In this document: positions 43,617 through 53,577 of the stretch, in pieces
How positions within the stretch are numbered: the stretch's first letter is position 1
How the letters are laid out: the number at the start of each line of letters is the position of its first letter
Assembly: GCA_963971225.1 (NCBI GenBank)
Contig: OZ020267.1
Coordinates: 88,835,648-88,899,647, forward strand
Source of the DNA: Melieria omissa
Taxonomy: Eukaryota > Arthropoda > Insecta > Diptera > Ulidiidae
Reading direction: 5' to 3'
DNA: 64,000 nucleotides
Program-made: the position numbers and the translations under genes
The notes under the pieces: model-generated
What the model was told of the DNA's origin: nothing
Seen by the model: the letters and a program-made list of their open reading frames with translations, nothing else
Databases searched by the model: none

Positions 43617-44995
43617 TGTAATGATTTAATATTGCCTTCAATGAAACACGTCCGGCCTCACTTCACGCTGCGACAAGAATGGCGCTTCCTTTTATTTTCA
43701 ACATGGCGTACACCTTTTCATCTTACAAAGCTAACGTTGCCACCTTTACACCAACTCTAATATTACAGCATCTTATCGGGCAACTCCAACAGAGGGTTGC
43801 CACGCTTATACCTAACTACTACAACTCGGCCGTCCTGACATATAGAATCTCCTGATTCTAGGACGTTGGTATATTTACAAACATAACCCAATCTTAACTT
43901 ACGAAATCGTTAACGGCTGACGGCTTCTTATACTTTTCGCACGCCGCTGCGAAGTGCCCCTGCTCTCCGCAAGCATAGCACGCTCCTACTTCCCTCTTTG
44001 GCTTTCGGCAATCTCTGGCGTAGTGGCCGGAACAATTGCAATTGTAACAGCGCACCCTCTCCGCTACTCCGCTCTCGACTGCTACTACCCGTTGCGGCAG
44101 CGCAATGGACCGGAACGCGCGCACCAACTCGCTGGACGCTTGATAATTCTGCAGCTTCGCCTGTGTCTGCAGCGGTCTGTCTGGAATTCCTTCAATAAGA
44201 TAGTCCACCATTTCCTCCTCTCCCAGGCGCAAACCTCGGCCCAAAAAACACTTCTCGCTAAAATATTCGCCGAATGTTTCTGTCGGCTTCCACTCCCGCT
44301 TCTCGAACTTTCTGCGCATGTCCAATTGGTTTCCTCGTTCCCCGAACAGCTTCTTTAACTCGTCTAGAGCTTCCTCGGCGCTGCATGTGTATAGCCCTTT
44401 GGAGCTATACCAGGCATGTGCTGCCCCCTGCAACTTCAGGCCAAGTAGCACGGAAAACGTTGCGTCGTCGATTTCTAGCAGGCGTTGAAAATGAACCGCT
44501 TGCAGCTCCTTTTCGAGCGCTTCCACATTTGACATTTCGCGCGCTTGCTCTGCCTCGCTTCCGGTCGTAAGCTGCTTCTTCGTCGCCTCTTTGATTCGTG
44601 TTAGCCTCCGCTTACAATTCATTCAGCCTGGCCGGCAACGCTGCCTTGGATCCGCACGCGTTGAATCTTACCGCCACGCACCAACGCTTAAGTTGTAGGA
44701 GTGAATACTTCTCGATACTTATCGGCTCCATGTCGTTGTCGTGAAAGAAAAAATGTTCAACTTTGAAGTCCTTATCCCACTTCTGATGTGTAATGATTTA
44801 ATATTGCCTTCAATGAAACACGTCCGGCTTCACTTCACGCTGCGACAAGAATGGCGCTTCCTTTTATTTTCAACATGGCGTACACCTTTTCATCTTACAA
44901 AGCTAACGTTGCCACCTTTACACCAACTCTAATATTACAGCATCTTATCGGGCAACTCCAACAGAGGGTTGCCACGCTTATACCTAACTACTACA
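43617..44995 (-). mobile_element. Gag-only mini LTR retrotransposon (TR-GAG type), TSD AAAC
   Basis: Only 1379 bp: two 207-bp LTRs (43617-43823 and 44789-44995) around a single gag ORF. AAAC flanks both sides (43613-43616 and 44996-44999). The LTRs (TGTAGTAGTTAGG... on the minus strand) are nearly identical. The primer region CATCAGAAGTGGGATAAGG follows the 5' LTR. There is no pol, so it must be mobilised in trans. Confidence 0.85.
43894..44622 (-). CDS. Gag of the mini LTR element, two zinc knuckles
   Basis: 242 residues. The core has FQRLLEIDDATFSVLLGLKL, GAAHAWYSSKGLYTCSAEEA and LDELKKLFGERGNQLDMRRK, a capsid-type Gag pattern (A..WY......W....LK..F). Two CCHC knuckles follow: CYNCNCSGHYARDC and CYACGEQGHFAAAC. 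The ORF is intact and the only one in the element. Gag packages RNA; a complete gag in an otherwise empty element suggests it was kept for particle formation or is simply young. ATG at 44622. Confidence 0.8.
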   Translation of the reverse strand: MNCKRRLTRIKEATKKQLTTGSEAEQAREMSNVEALEKELQAVHFQRLLEIDDATFSVLLGLKLQGAAHAWYSSKGLYTCSAEEALDELKKLFGERGNQLDMRRKFEKREWKPTETFGEYFSEKCFLGRGLRLGEEEMVDYLIEGIPDRPLQTQAKLQNYQASSELVRAFRSIALPQRVVAVESGVAERVRCYNCNCSGHYARDCRKPKREVGACYACGEQGHFAAACEKYKKPSAVNDFVS

Positions 44996-45070
44996 AAACT
45001 ATGGTCTGAAAATCATTTCCCCTGCCAGTTTCGCGTCATGTAGTCATTGTTACTGTGTACGTGTGCTGAG

Positions 45071-45841
45071 CAGCGATTAAGCGATGTGAAACTGGGAGAG
45101 TAAGCCGATTTTTGTGCGTTTTTTGCAATTCACGTACACAGTCCGTGTGTGCTGGCAGTGATCAGCTTTTCACTGTGTCTGCTCTTTTCCCGATATTAGG
45201 GATTAGGGATTCCTTACAATTATTTGCTTTTTAAAGTATGTTCTCATTAATTTTATGAATTAAATGCCAACACATGAACTTTTTTGGTTCCATTATGTAA
45301 ATAATAATGAAAAATATACCAAAGAACACAAAGCTAAATGCATTGAATATGACAGGGTCAATTGCCATCCTTTGTATTTCGCATTTCTTCATTTAGCGAA
45401 TCTCTAACGATCAGGTATTAACATATTTTTGGGCTAAATGCTGTAGTTTGACCGCAGGGTTGTTTTTTTGAATGCAGCTTATAAAATCTTAATTTAATTG
45501 AATTAAAAGCATACCCAAAGATAATTTTTACGCTTTTGGGCAATAATATATTTTTCTAGTCAATTTTATACAAACGTATTACGAAATGGCACCAAAAATA
45601 TACAAATAAAAAGACAAAATTTCTTTGGATACAAAAAATGACTCACACCAGCTACACTGGCAATTTGAAATGAACTAGAACAACAACCCCGTTTTAGAAA
45701 TTTATATGGAGGAAAAAGTACGATCCTGATCAAGCTTGGGGCCTACTAGTAGGCCCCAAGGTTGCAATTTAGCAATAATATTAGTGTAATTCTGTGCCTG
45801 TATTTTACCGGCTCTCCCAGTTTCACATCGCTTAATCGCTG
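45071..45841. mobile_element. hAT-A MITE, copy 1, TSD GTGCTGAG
   Basis: 771 bp with ends CAGCGATTAAGCGATGTGAA (continuing ACTGGGAGAG) on both sides and the 8-bp duplication GTGCTGAG (45063-45070 and 45842-45849). It has no ORF of note. A palindrome GGGGCCTACTAGTAGGCCCC lies near the right end (45740-45759). Another copy is at 54197-59094 and a decayed one at 15048-15462. Confidence 0.85.
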
Positions 45842-46139
45842 GTGCTGAGCGTACTGCTCATATGAGTCGGCAAAGCTTACTCATATGCAGCGGTGCCACA
45901 GCCAAAAGGAAAAAAATTACCAAATTTCTAAAAAAAAATTACAAAAACTACTAATTTTTTATAAATATGCGTTTAATTATTTATTTATAAAACAAAAACC
46001 AATCACATCTTGTCGTTTAAAGCATTTCTCCATTTGTAAATTCTTTTGAAAACCTTATGGTGCAAAATAAATAAAAACCAGGAAATTGGTGGACTTATAT
46101 TAAAACTGATTGCAATAAATCAAAAAGGCACAGTTCCAA

Positions 46140-46337
46140 CTACAGTTCGCTTTTTGGAGCCCATACATATTTAGATTCAATGTTTCTTGGCAAAATCTCT
46201 TTGGAGAGCATTATATTGTTGATTGTATCAACTTCTAGCCTATTTCTAAGTTTAGTTTTAATAAGAAAAAGTTCAGAACATTTTCGCTTTGCAGAGCTAT
46301 GAGGCAGTGTAAGCAAGGTGCCACTTGAAGGTGCCAC
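46140..46337 (-). pseudogene. hAT transposase C-terminal remnant
   Basis: It reads LPHSSAKRKCSELFLIKTKL then RNRLEVDTINNIMLSKEI, matching the hAT dimerisation region of the ZBED/ZMYM-like type (S...CE..FS.LKLIKT.LRN.L....LN.L). Only the last 60 residues remain. Confidence 0.65.
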
Positions 46338-46633
46338 TTTCGATTATTACAGTTTACGTCATATGTAGGTTAGGTTAGGTTGCGGTGGCTGCCTCTATAA
46401 GAGACACACTCGGAGGCCTGAAAGGCCCATTGTGATACCACATATTTCACCCGTTTTTGAACTGTGTATGCAACACTGTTTTTGCCAACATATGTTACAG
46501 CACACATTTCAAGCGGATGGGGAAGGGGGGGGAGGGGACCTACAGTTTAACGCCGAATCCGAACGGCGATTGGCAATTTTTTTTTCGTTCACACTTGGAG
46601 GTTTTTGCCATTGCCTGCCAAGAGCGCACTTGT

Positions 46634-46801
46634 GTGATTCTTGTAATTCTCATTCCCTTCATGTGGATAGCGATAGAAGTAGATGAGTTGTGATTCTTGC
46701 AATTCTCATTCCCTTCATGTGGATAGCCATAGAAGTAGATGAGTTGTGATTCTTGTAATTCTCATTCCCTTCATGTGGATAGCCATAGAAGTAGATGAGT
46801 T
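46634..46801 (-). repeat. Three 56-bp tandem repeats within the SINE
   Basis: Units begin at 46634, 46690 and 46746 (GTGATTCTTGTAATTCTCAT, then GGATAGCCATAGAAGTAGAT) with one or two differences each. They lie between the tRNA-like head and the body. Confidence 0.85.
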
Positions 46802-46804
46802 GTT

Positions 46805-46885
46805 CACCAGCCCGAGCCAGGAATCGAACCTGGAGCCTTTGGTATGAGGAGCCAGCGTGCTACCCGCTTGACTATCGAGGCCGAC
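46805..46885 (-). promoter_or_regulatory. tRNA-derived RNA polymerase III promoter of the SINE
   Basis: It reads GGCCTCGATAGTCAAGCGGG at the start and has GGTTCGATTCCTGGC, a perfect B box, 45-50 bases later. The acceptor ends do not pair as in a real tRNA, so it is the SINE promoter and not a tRNA gene. Confidence 0.75.
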
Positions 46886-47125
46886 TACGTCATATGTAAT
46901 AATAATAAAATTTACAATCTAATAAGTATTGGCATCACTGTTATTGCCATTTTTTTTTTATGCGAAAGAGAGAGCAAAATATGCATAAAACATACAAGGT
47001 GAACCAAGCAAAAAAAAAAACTACCAAATCGCAGAGTGTGCTACCAAATTACCAAAAATTCAAAACAGCAAAAAAATTTACCAAGTTTGGTTAAAAATAA
47101 CCAACACGGCAACGCTGCTCATATG

Positions 47126-47404
47126 AGCAGTACCACTAAGCAAATAAACACAACTGGTGTCAACTGGCACAAATTTGCGTACCAGCGCAGTAGGTCCTAT
47201 ACGCACTTCGGCTATTCGAACATATTCGCGATGACTTCGGCAAACTTCTCAATTCGAAGTCAGCTTTCATAATTTGCTTTATGTTGATATGGTCAGTCGC
47301 ACATCAACTGTGCGCTGTGATGATGTTACTGCTGCTGTTATGCGCCTTGCTTTCAGCGCAGCAGGTCCCATACGCACTTCGGCTAGCCGAAAATATTCGC
47401 AAAA
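47126..47404. other. Inverted-arm DNA of the 21-kb host transposon (left)
   Basis: CACTAAGCAAATAAAC and CCTATACGCACTTCGGCTAT here are reverse complements of DNA at 53545-53570 and 50548-50564. A second, mutated copy (CCCATACGCACTTCGGCTAG) follows at about 47367. This shows long, imperfect inverted arms inside the host element. Confidence 0.5.
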
Positions 47405-47412
47405 TTGTGTGC

Positions 47413-47654
47413 CAAGGTGTATTAATAAGGTGATGGCACTACGATTCCCATGTATTTTGTTAGTGCTTTTGGGCATCCTGCTTGTCAAAATCAAATCAAA
47501 AGACAAGCAACACAAAAACAATTTTACCAATTTTTGACAATGAGGATGCCCATTCGCGAAAAGCCAAAAGAGAATCAGAAGAAATCAAAAGAAAATCAGA
47601 AGAAAAAAGTTTAAGCAGCTGTGTTGCCACCACTACCTTATTAAATGTGCCTTG
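47413..47654. mobile_element. P-like MITE, family CAAGG, copy 1, TSD TTGTGTGC
   Basis: 242 bp with left end CAAGGTGTATTAATAAGGTG and right end (complement) CAAGGCACATTTAATAAGGT; 8-bp duplication TTGTGTGC (47405-47412 and 47655-47662). The inside (TATTTTGTTAGTGCTTTTGG) resembles the CATGG family (TATTTTGTTAGTGCTTTTGT). It has no transposase. Confidence 0.8.
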
Positions 47655-47719
47655 TTGTGTGCGTTGCCTTCACACGCAATGAAATTATCAACCACCAAAA
47701 AAGCCAACAAAAGCAACAA

Positions 47720-48685
47720 CACAATTTCACTTGTTCGCGCTTATTTTTGTGTGTATACCTTTTTTTCGTTGACGATCGCTTTCGCTTCAACAAATTTGCT
47801 GATGATGAAACTTCGACTGATGGACATATTTGTTGGTCGATTATTTGCAGGTTATATGAATTGGATAAAAACAATTCAACCCGCCTTTGTCCCAAATTGA
47901 CAACAAAGCATATTCATCCTAATTCATTTGAAAAAATGAAGGTTAAATACGCAACTCATATTTAGCAATACTGTATCCGCAGCCATAATTGCAAAGAAAA
48001 AGCTTCGTCCACAGCTATATTTATTGAAAAAACAAACAGATTTTTTGATTGTTTGAATAGCCATGTTCTTTTTGATAAAAATCCTTTCCGATCAGCTCTT
48101 CGTGAGAATAACAATATCCAAAATTATTTGAAGGAAATTAGAAACTATGTCAGTAAGTAAAAACTGTGTCAGTATTCCAAAATTGTATACTGTTGAAATG
48201 GTATAGTTTTATCAATTACTTTCGTTTTGTCTCTTTCACAAGATATCTGGGCGGAAAAATCAAATTTTCTTTTATTATCAAGACTTAATCAAGACCCGCT
48301 TGAAAATCTTTTTTATTTGGTAAGAAAAAGAGGAGTTACAAACAATAATCCTTCACTTTTTGAGTTTGACCATATTCTTGCGATAATGATCTCAATGAAA
48401 ACAATAGCATTTAAGGCAGGAACCTTCAATTGTGAACCAACTGACGAAGGTTAATTTATAATAATTGACAATAACACCAGTTTGTTTGAACATATGAGTG
48501 ATGGTTCCCTTCGTTATTCCTCTGGTTTCATATTGATGCAAACTATTGAAAAATTTGACTGTCGTAACTGCAAAAAGTTAATAAAAGATGAGCTTTGTGA
48601 TTTACAAAGAAACGAAATGTTTATATTTTTCAAAAATTTCAACTATTTTAACAGTAGTTTAAAACTAAAAGCTCCAATCGACTAA
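47720..48685 (+). pseudogene. P-element-type transposase, C-terminal part
   Basis: In shifting plus-strand frames: ICWSIICRLYELDKNNSTRL then CPKLTTKHIHPNSFEKMKVK, then FSNTVSAAIIAKKK, SRLNQDPLENLFYLVRKRGV and TNNNPSLFEFDHILAI, then SDGSLRYSSGFILMQTIEKF. PKLT..HI....F.KMKVK, FS.TV.AAI and LNQD.LENFF...R.RG are the P/THAP9 transposase C-terminal blocks. Several frameshifts make it dead. It lies in the host transposon, not within any of the MITEs around it. Confidence 0.75.
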
Positions 48686-48867
48686 TTTTTTTTGTTTCAA
48701 AAATCGTTTACAACACATTTCATACGTTTTTTAAGGAAAACCCTCATTCCTCCAATATAAAAAAGCTTTTGTACAATCTGTGTGTTGCAAACGTAACAAA
48801 GTAGATGAATACAAAATGTGATTTTCAGAACCGTCTACTTGTTGGGAACATGAGCAATTTATATTAG

Positions 48868-49672
48868 ACTAGCTGACCCGGCGAACTTCGTCCCGCACGT
48901 AGGAAAATATTAATGTATGCTTATTGAAAGAAATGGCGAATAGGCGTTTGCTTCAACAAATTCAGTGCTGTTGTCCTCAGCCCATGCTACTCTATGTAAA
49001 AATTTGGGCGTTCACTATATTGAAGTGTTCACTACATAGGGTGTTCACTATACCCAGACACGTTTATATATAGATTTAAGTTATATAGGTGATGCCACGC
49101 CCCCTTTTTCAATACCCGCACCATCCCCTCTGTCGAAAGATTTGAATAAATGGTAGGTTCGTACTTAATTTCATTGCTGTGCGACTTATAGTTCAGCGAA
49201 ATATTTGGGTCACAAAAAATGTGCCACGCCCCTTGTCCAACGCCCATCAAATCTTACCAGTAGAATGACTCATCTATGGGTCGACGCTATACCAAATTTC
49301 AATGCTGTGCGCCTTACAATTTCAAAGATATTCCATTATTAAGATTTAGCTTGTATGAGTGGTGCCACGCCCCCTCGTCCAATACCCGCCCCATTCCCTC
49401 TGTCGCAGGACATGACTAAATAGTAAGTTCGTAGTGAATTTAATTGATGTGTGACTTATGGTTCCAAAGTTATTATCTGAAAATATGCAAAATTCACGGT
49501 CAAAGATGACATGGATTTTCCGAGTTTCCCAATAGATTTTCTGGAATTTTCTTTTGGCACGAACCTGAACTGACTTAATACGAATCGAACAAAACAAACC
49601 CCATGAAAATCGGCCGTTCCGTTTGAGCGTGATGCGGTCACACACATACTGCCACTCTCTTTTATATATATA
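48868..49672. repeat. Dispersed repeat with degenerate ~130-150-bp units
   Basis: It opens TAGACTAGCTGACCCGGCGA (continuing ACTTCGTCC) and closes in a TATATATATAGG tract. Inside, three degenerate units each start GTGCCACGCCCC or GATGCCACGCCCC (about 49091, 49211 and 49363) followed by GCTGTGCGACTTATAGTTC-like text. The opening motif is one I have seen repeatedly in insect genomes, but I cannot assign it to a class. Confidence 0.5.
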
Positions 49673-50290
49673 GGTTACTTTTAATAATTTTGCTAAGAAA
49701 ACATTGCACATGGTTAAGAGAGCAAATTGCAAGTAAAACGAAAAATAAGAATAAAATAAAAATACTAAAGAACACATAAAATTACTAAATAATATAAATT
49801 TTAAGGAAATGATAATAATAAATAGTAATATGTTGCTGTTAATATATGAATTTGAAAAATTTATCGGTATGAATTTTATTAGGCCAGAAGGCAACGTAGC
49901 CTACATGAATGCCAACATTGCACAGCACAAATTCATGGTTTTAGTTTTTTTTCAATAGGAACGCACACTCTACTGTACGCCTTTGCGAATTCACATGGTT
50001 CATTTTTCATAGCAGAACCGAAAGCCATGGAAATTCAATTTGCTTTTTATCTTGTGCTGTTGCTCGTATTGTTTTCATTCACCTCAGCGCATACACAAGC
50101 AACACGCACATTTATTTTCACACGGACACACACCCTTGCATATTCGAATTTGCAAACGATACGCCGCGGCGCGCCGTTTTGTGCTCATCAGCACAGCATA
50201 GCTTGCAATTGATGTTCCTTGTCAAACATCCCACAAAGAATGAAGATGAACTTCGAAAATTGAAGTTGGCGAAGCCAGCGAAAAAACTTC
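49673..50290. other. AT-rich DNA of the host transposon; one small signal-peptide-like ORF
   Basis: No firm gene. A 61-residue ORF at 50027-50212 (MEIQFAFYLVLLLVLFSFTS) would make a signal peptide but has no recognisable mature part and no splice or homology support. Confidence 0.3.
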
Positions 50291-50298
50291 GTATAGCC

Positions 50299-50539
50299 CA
50301 AGGTGTATTAATAAGGTGATGGCACTACGATTCCCATGTATTTTGTTAGTGCTTTTGGGCATCCTGCTTGTCAAAATCAAATCAAAAGACAAGCAACACA
50401 AAAACAATTTTACCAATTTTTGACAATGAGGATGCCCATTCGCGAAAAGCCAAAAGAGAATCAGAAGAAATCAAAAGAAAATCAGAAGAAAAAAGTTTAA
50501 GCAGCTGTGTTCCACCACTACCTTATTAAATGTGCCTTG
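50299..50539. mobile_element. P-like MITE, family CAAGG, copy 2, TSD GTATAGCC
   Basis: 241 bp, almost identical to copy 1 (47413-47654). It has its own duplication GTATAGCC (50291-50298 and 50540-50547), so the two copies inserted independently and recently. Confidence 0.85.
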
Positions 50540-50854
50540 GTATAGCCGAAGTACGTGTGGGACCCAGTGTTGCCGTTGTGCGACTAAAGTGTCAAATTGA
50601 CCCTTTTTGGAGACCGATGATACCTGACACCTACTTTTTAAAAATATGCTTATTTTGACACTTTTCTTCAAAACCATGCGACTTTTGCCCCTTTGTTTTA
50701 TCAAAAAGTTTATATATTAATTTTCAAAATTGTTTCGTAAAATTAATTTTTTTATTTTTGCGTACGTAATATTTATAATATGCCTTCCTTTTGGTATTCA
50801 CTTTTTAAAGGTAACTCGTAAGTACTTCAAAATTACACCTCTGGCAACATTTAA

Positions 50855-51123
50855 CCTTGTGCCTGTCCCTTGCTCAAAATTGCTTTCGCTGTCCTTTGGG
50901 GTCAGGATGACCCCAACCAAACGGTTATATAATTTACTGACAAAACATGAAGGAATGTAAGACATAAATAACAAAAGAAAAGGAGAAAGCCCCGAAAAGT
51001 GTTTTTCTCGATTTGTTATTGGGTTGAAAGAGCGATTAACACACAAAACGAGCGCACAAAACCGCTCAACCGTTTTTTTAATTCTGCCTGGGGTGAATTA
51101 GACCCCAAGGGAAAGGTAGAAGG
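50855..51123. mobile_element. piggyBac-like MITE, TSD TTAA
   Basis: 269 bp between TTAA at 50851-50854 and 51124-51127, with ends CCTTGTGCCTGTCCC and (complement) CCTTCTACCTTTCCC. Inside each end is a GGGGTC...GACCCC hairpin. TTAA and CCTT ends are typical of piggyBac. Confidence 0.7.
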
Positions 51124-51577
51124 TTAAACTACTTGCAACTCTTTAATTATGTCTAAGTTTTCCCGCAAAAATGTACAAAATTAATCTGAATTCACGCGCT
51201 TTTTTGTGGCATTGCCTAAGTTATTTGCTAAAATAATTTTGATGGCTCCCAATGGATAAGTAAGTATATCACGCATATGCTTTGAAATGCAAATGTATTC
51301 ATAACAGAGCTGTTAAAGAATGCAATCATTTGCGAATAATTAGTCAGTTGATTTTTTGGCAAAAAAGTGCATTCATTTTTTGTATTCAATGAATTAGAAT
51401 AAAAAAATGAAGTCATTATTCAGACTAAAAATTTATGAATAATTATTCATTTTTACATTCATTTTTTGCTAGTCATTTGATTGCAATCATTTGATTGCAA
51501 TATCAAAATGAAGTCAATTGAAGTCATTTGAAGTGATTTGAAGTCATCTGCAGTTAAGCTAAAGCCAGCTACCCTAA

Positions 51578-52250
51578 GGGCCACTTTTTCAGTGCGAGTT
51601 TAAACCCAGTTCAAACGGAGTTTGCTTGAACTTGGTTTAAATTTGAACTAAGTTTAAACGACAAAGTAGTTTTTCAGTGCTAGTTTAACTGGAGCAAATA
51701 TTTGTCATTTGAGTATGGCAATACTGGCAACATTTTTATCTAGCTAATAATTTTCCTTTGTTTTGATTGTCATTCGAAAATAAATTCTTTGCGCTCAAAT
51801 AATGTATTTATGTAATTAAAAAATTCAACATTTTTCGTCTCGGGAAATCGAATGTCTTCTTGCACTTTTGAAAAAAAATATGCAAGTGCTCGAGTGCAAG
51901 AAGGACCGCGTGAGTACCGAGGAAAAACAAACCAAATAGAAAGAAATTGAGGACGATTTCGATTCAAAATTTGTTGATAAGTTCCGGTGCGCGAAAACGT
52001 TGCGCACAAAGTATAAGAATCTAAAATAGTGCAAAAAAAGAATTTCGCTCACGACAGGCAAGAGCTGACCAAAACCAAAAATAAATGAACTGTCAGAAGC
52101 TGTTGACAATTTAAACTTATTTTAACCGTGCAAGGTTGGGCGTTTAAACTGAGTTTAAACTTCAGTCAAGTTTGACTGAAAAATTCGATTTTGCGTTTAA
52201 ACTAAGTTTAAACTAGAAACTGAGTTAAACTCGCACTGAAAAATTGGCCC
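51578..52250. mobile_element. Harbinger-like MITE, ends GGGCCACTTTTTCAGTG, TSD TAA
   Basis: 673 bp with ends GGGCCACTTTTTCAGTGCGA and (complement) GGGCCAATTTTTCAGTGCGA, flanked by TAA (51575-51577 and 52251-52253). Subterminal GTTTAAAC-type motifs recur many times near both ends (GTTTAAACCCAGTT, CTGAGTTTAAACTT). TWA duplication and GGGCC ends suit PIF/Harbinger. No gene is recognised. Confidence 0.75.
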
Positions 52251-52295
52251 TAAGTCAATTCACTTTATGCTTGACATAAGTCTAAATCGATAACA

Positions 52296-52478
52296 ATGCT
52301 GAATCGCTATCCAACAATTAAAAAAGCGTATTTAAAATATAACACACCGTTACCTTCGTCAGCTGCCGTGAAACGGTTATTTTCGTTTGCAACACTATTA
52401 AATACGCCTCGTCGAGGTTTCCTTTCGGACAAAAATTTCAAAAAATTATTATTGTTGAAAGTAAATCATGTCATTTAA
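52296..52478 (+). pseudogene. hAT transposase C-terminal dimerisation motif
   Basis: It reads YPTIKKAYLKYNTPLPSSAA then VKRLFSFATLLNTPRRGFLS and NFKKLLLLKVN. This is the hAT end motif (YP.I...F..YNT.LPSSA.VERLFS.A......R..LSD..FE.LLLLK.N). The catalytic part is missing. Confidence 0.8.
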
Positions 52479-53026
52479 ATGAATTTACATTCATTTGATT
52501 GCTACCTTTTGTTAGAATGAATTATTTTAATTTTAATTTTGTTAATATATTAAATATTTTTAGTGACTTCACTGAAAAATGAAGTCATTAAGTGACTTCA
52601 CCAAATGACTAATTAGTCAGAATAACAGAAAAGACTTCAGACTTCAAATTTTTAGTCTTTAGTCAAAATGTTAGTCAAAGACTGCAATCAAAAATTGAAG
52701 TCATTGACTGTGACTTCAACTGATTTAATTCGCATTTGATTGCATTCTTTAACAGCTCTGATTCATAATAAATACAAAACATGCATATTGGGACCTTTTA
52801 ATATATCCTTCATCAATTAATTTAAGGGGAAAACAGTTTTTTCACAGAAAATCATCTCCTTAAGGAATTTATTAAAAAAATGAGCTCCGAAAGGTAAAAT
52901 AATGAAAGTATGTATTTATATACATGGCATAGCAAATTCGATCACTTGATGACACTTTTTTTCCGGCTGTGACACTTTTTTTGCGACTTTTGAAAATTTT
53001 TCAGCGGTAACACTGGTGGGACCTAC

Positions 53027-53487
53027 CATGGCACAATAAACAAGGTAGTGGCAGGAAGGAGTGAAAAAAATTCACGTGTATTTTGTTAGTGTTTTTGTTC
53101 GGTTCATTGTCAAATCGGACGGACGGTTCTCTTGCCAACAGTATTGCCAGCATCGAATGGACCACTTGGTCTATTTGAAAACGTAAAAATACACCAATTA
53201 CCAGCAAAAGTACATAGCTTCTTTGTTTTAATCTGTTGTTTTACAATTAGGGGCAAAAGTGCTAAGTCCATAGTTCGCCGATTTTGCGTTAATTCATACA
53301 AGTTGGAAAAATAATATTCTTTCGTCATTGCAAAAATGCTTAAAATTCCACAGAAAAAGAGTTGATTGGCAATGCTGTTCGCCGAATGTAAACAAAACAG
53401 ACAAAAATTGCTGACAACCTACCGAACTCTAACGAGAAAAAAATAAAATTCGCTCCTTCCTGCCACTACCTTGTTTATTGTGCCATG
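53027..53487. mobile_element. P-like MITE, family CATGG, copy 2, TSD GGACCTAC
   Basis: 461 bp, about 95% like copy 1 (23065-23519) by eye, with a short insertion (CCAGCAAAAGTACATAGCTT). Ends CATGGCACAATAAACAAGGT; duplication GGACCTAC (53019-53026 and 53488-53495). It landed at the edge of the preceding hAT element's target duplication. Confidence 0.85.
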
Positions 53488-53577
53488 GGACCTACTGTGC
53501 TAGATTTGCTTGACCGAAACATTTTGTACTGCGTGGTACCTCTATGGGTTTATTTGCTTAGTGGCAGTACGCTCAGC

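Larger units (their letters stand above)
46368..46885 (-). mobile_element. tRNA-headed SINE with LINE-like tail, 13-bp TSD
   Basis: A perfect 13-bp duplication TACGTCATATGTA (46355-46367 and 46886-46898) flanks 518 bp. On the minus strand the head carries an A box (TAGTCAAGCGGGT) and B box (GGTTCGATTCC) of a tRNA-derived RNA polymerase III promoter. Then come three 56-bp repeats, a body (GCCGTTCGGATTCGGCG) and a tail GTGGTATCACAATGGGCC ... CCTAACCTAACCTA resembling the LINE 3' ends at 24345 and 61668. It inserted in a hAT element. Confidence 0.8.
45888..47117. mobile_element. hAT-E element, copy 1, TSD CTCATATG, with nested SINE
   Basis: Ends CAGCGGTGCCACAGCC and (complement) CAGCGTTGCCGTGTTGG; 8-bp duplication CTCATATG (45880-45887 and 47118-47125). 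The termini hold TTACCAAATTT and AATTTGGTAA type motifs. A minus-strand hAT C-terminus is present (46140-46337) and a SINE has inserted at 46368-46885. Confidence 0.8.
51305..52760 (+). mobile_element. hAT-D element, ends CAGAGCTGTTAAAGAATGCA, TSD ATTCATAA
   Basis: Terminal repeats CAGAGCTGTTAAAGAATGCA on both sides; duplication ATTCATAA (51297-51304 and 52761-52768). The subterminal DNA is full of GAAGTCATT/AATGACTTC motifs. It encodes a hAT C-terminus (52296-52478) and is split by a Harbinger-like MITE (51578-52250). Confidence 0.85.
50565..53015. mobile_element. hAT-type element, ends CAGTGTTGCCG, TSD GTGGGACC, with nested inserts
   Basis: Ends CAGTGTTGCCGTTGTGCG and (complement) CAGTGTTACCGCTGAAAA; duplication GTGGGACC (50557-50564 and 53016-53023). 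Subterminal AGTCGCA and AAAGTGTC motifs match the element at 53578-54147, so these are one family. It holds a piggyBac-like MITE and a second hAT element. Its own DNA is about 0.7 kb without a transposase. Confidence 0.8.

Noticed and set aside
46805..46885. A tRNA gene on the minus strand
   Set aside because: It has good A and B boxes, but the acceptor ends do not pair and it is continuous with a repeat body and tail inside a 13-bp target duplication, so it is the head of a SINE.
46368..46885. The CCTAACC run as telomeric or subtelomeric repeat
   Set aside because: It is only three short units at the 3' end of a SINE and matches the LINE tail; no longer array is present.
50027..50212. A small secreted protein (61 residues with a signal-peptide-like start)
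   Set aside because: It lies in AT-rich transposon DNA, has no recognisable mature part and no other support; hydrophobic frames of this length arise by chance.
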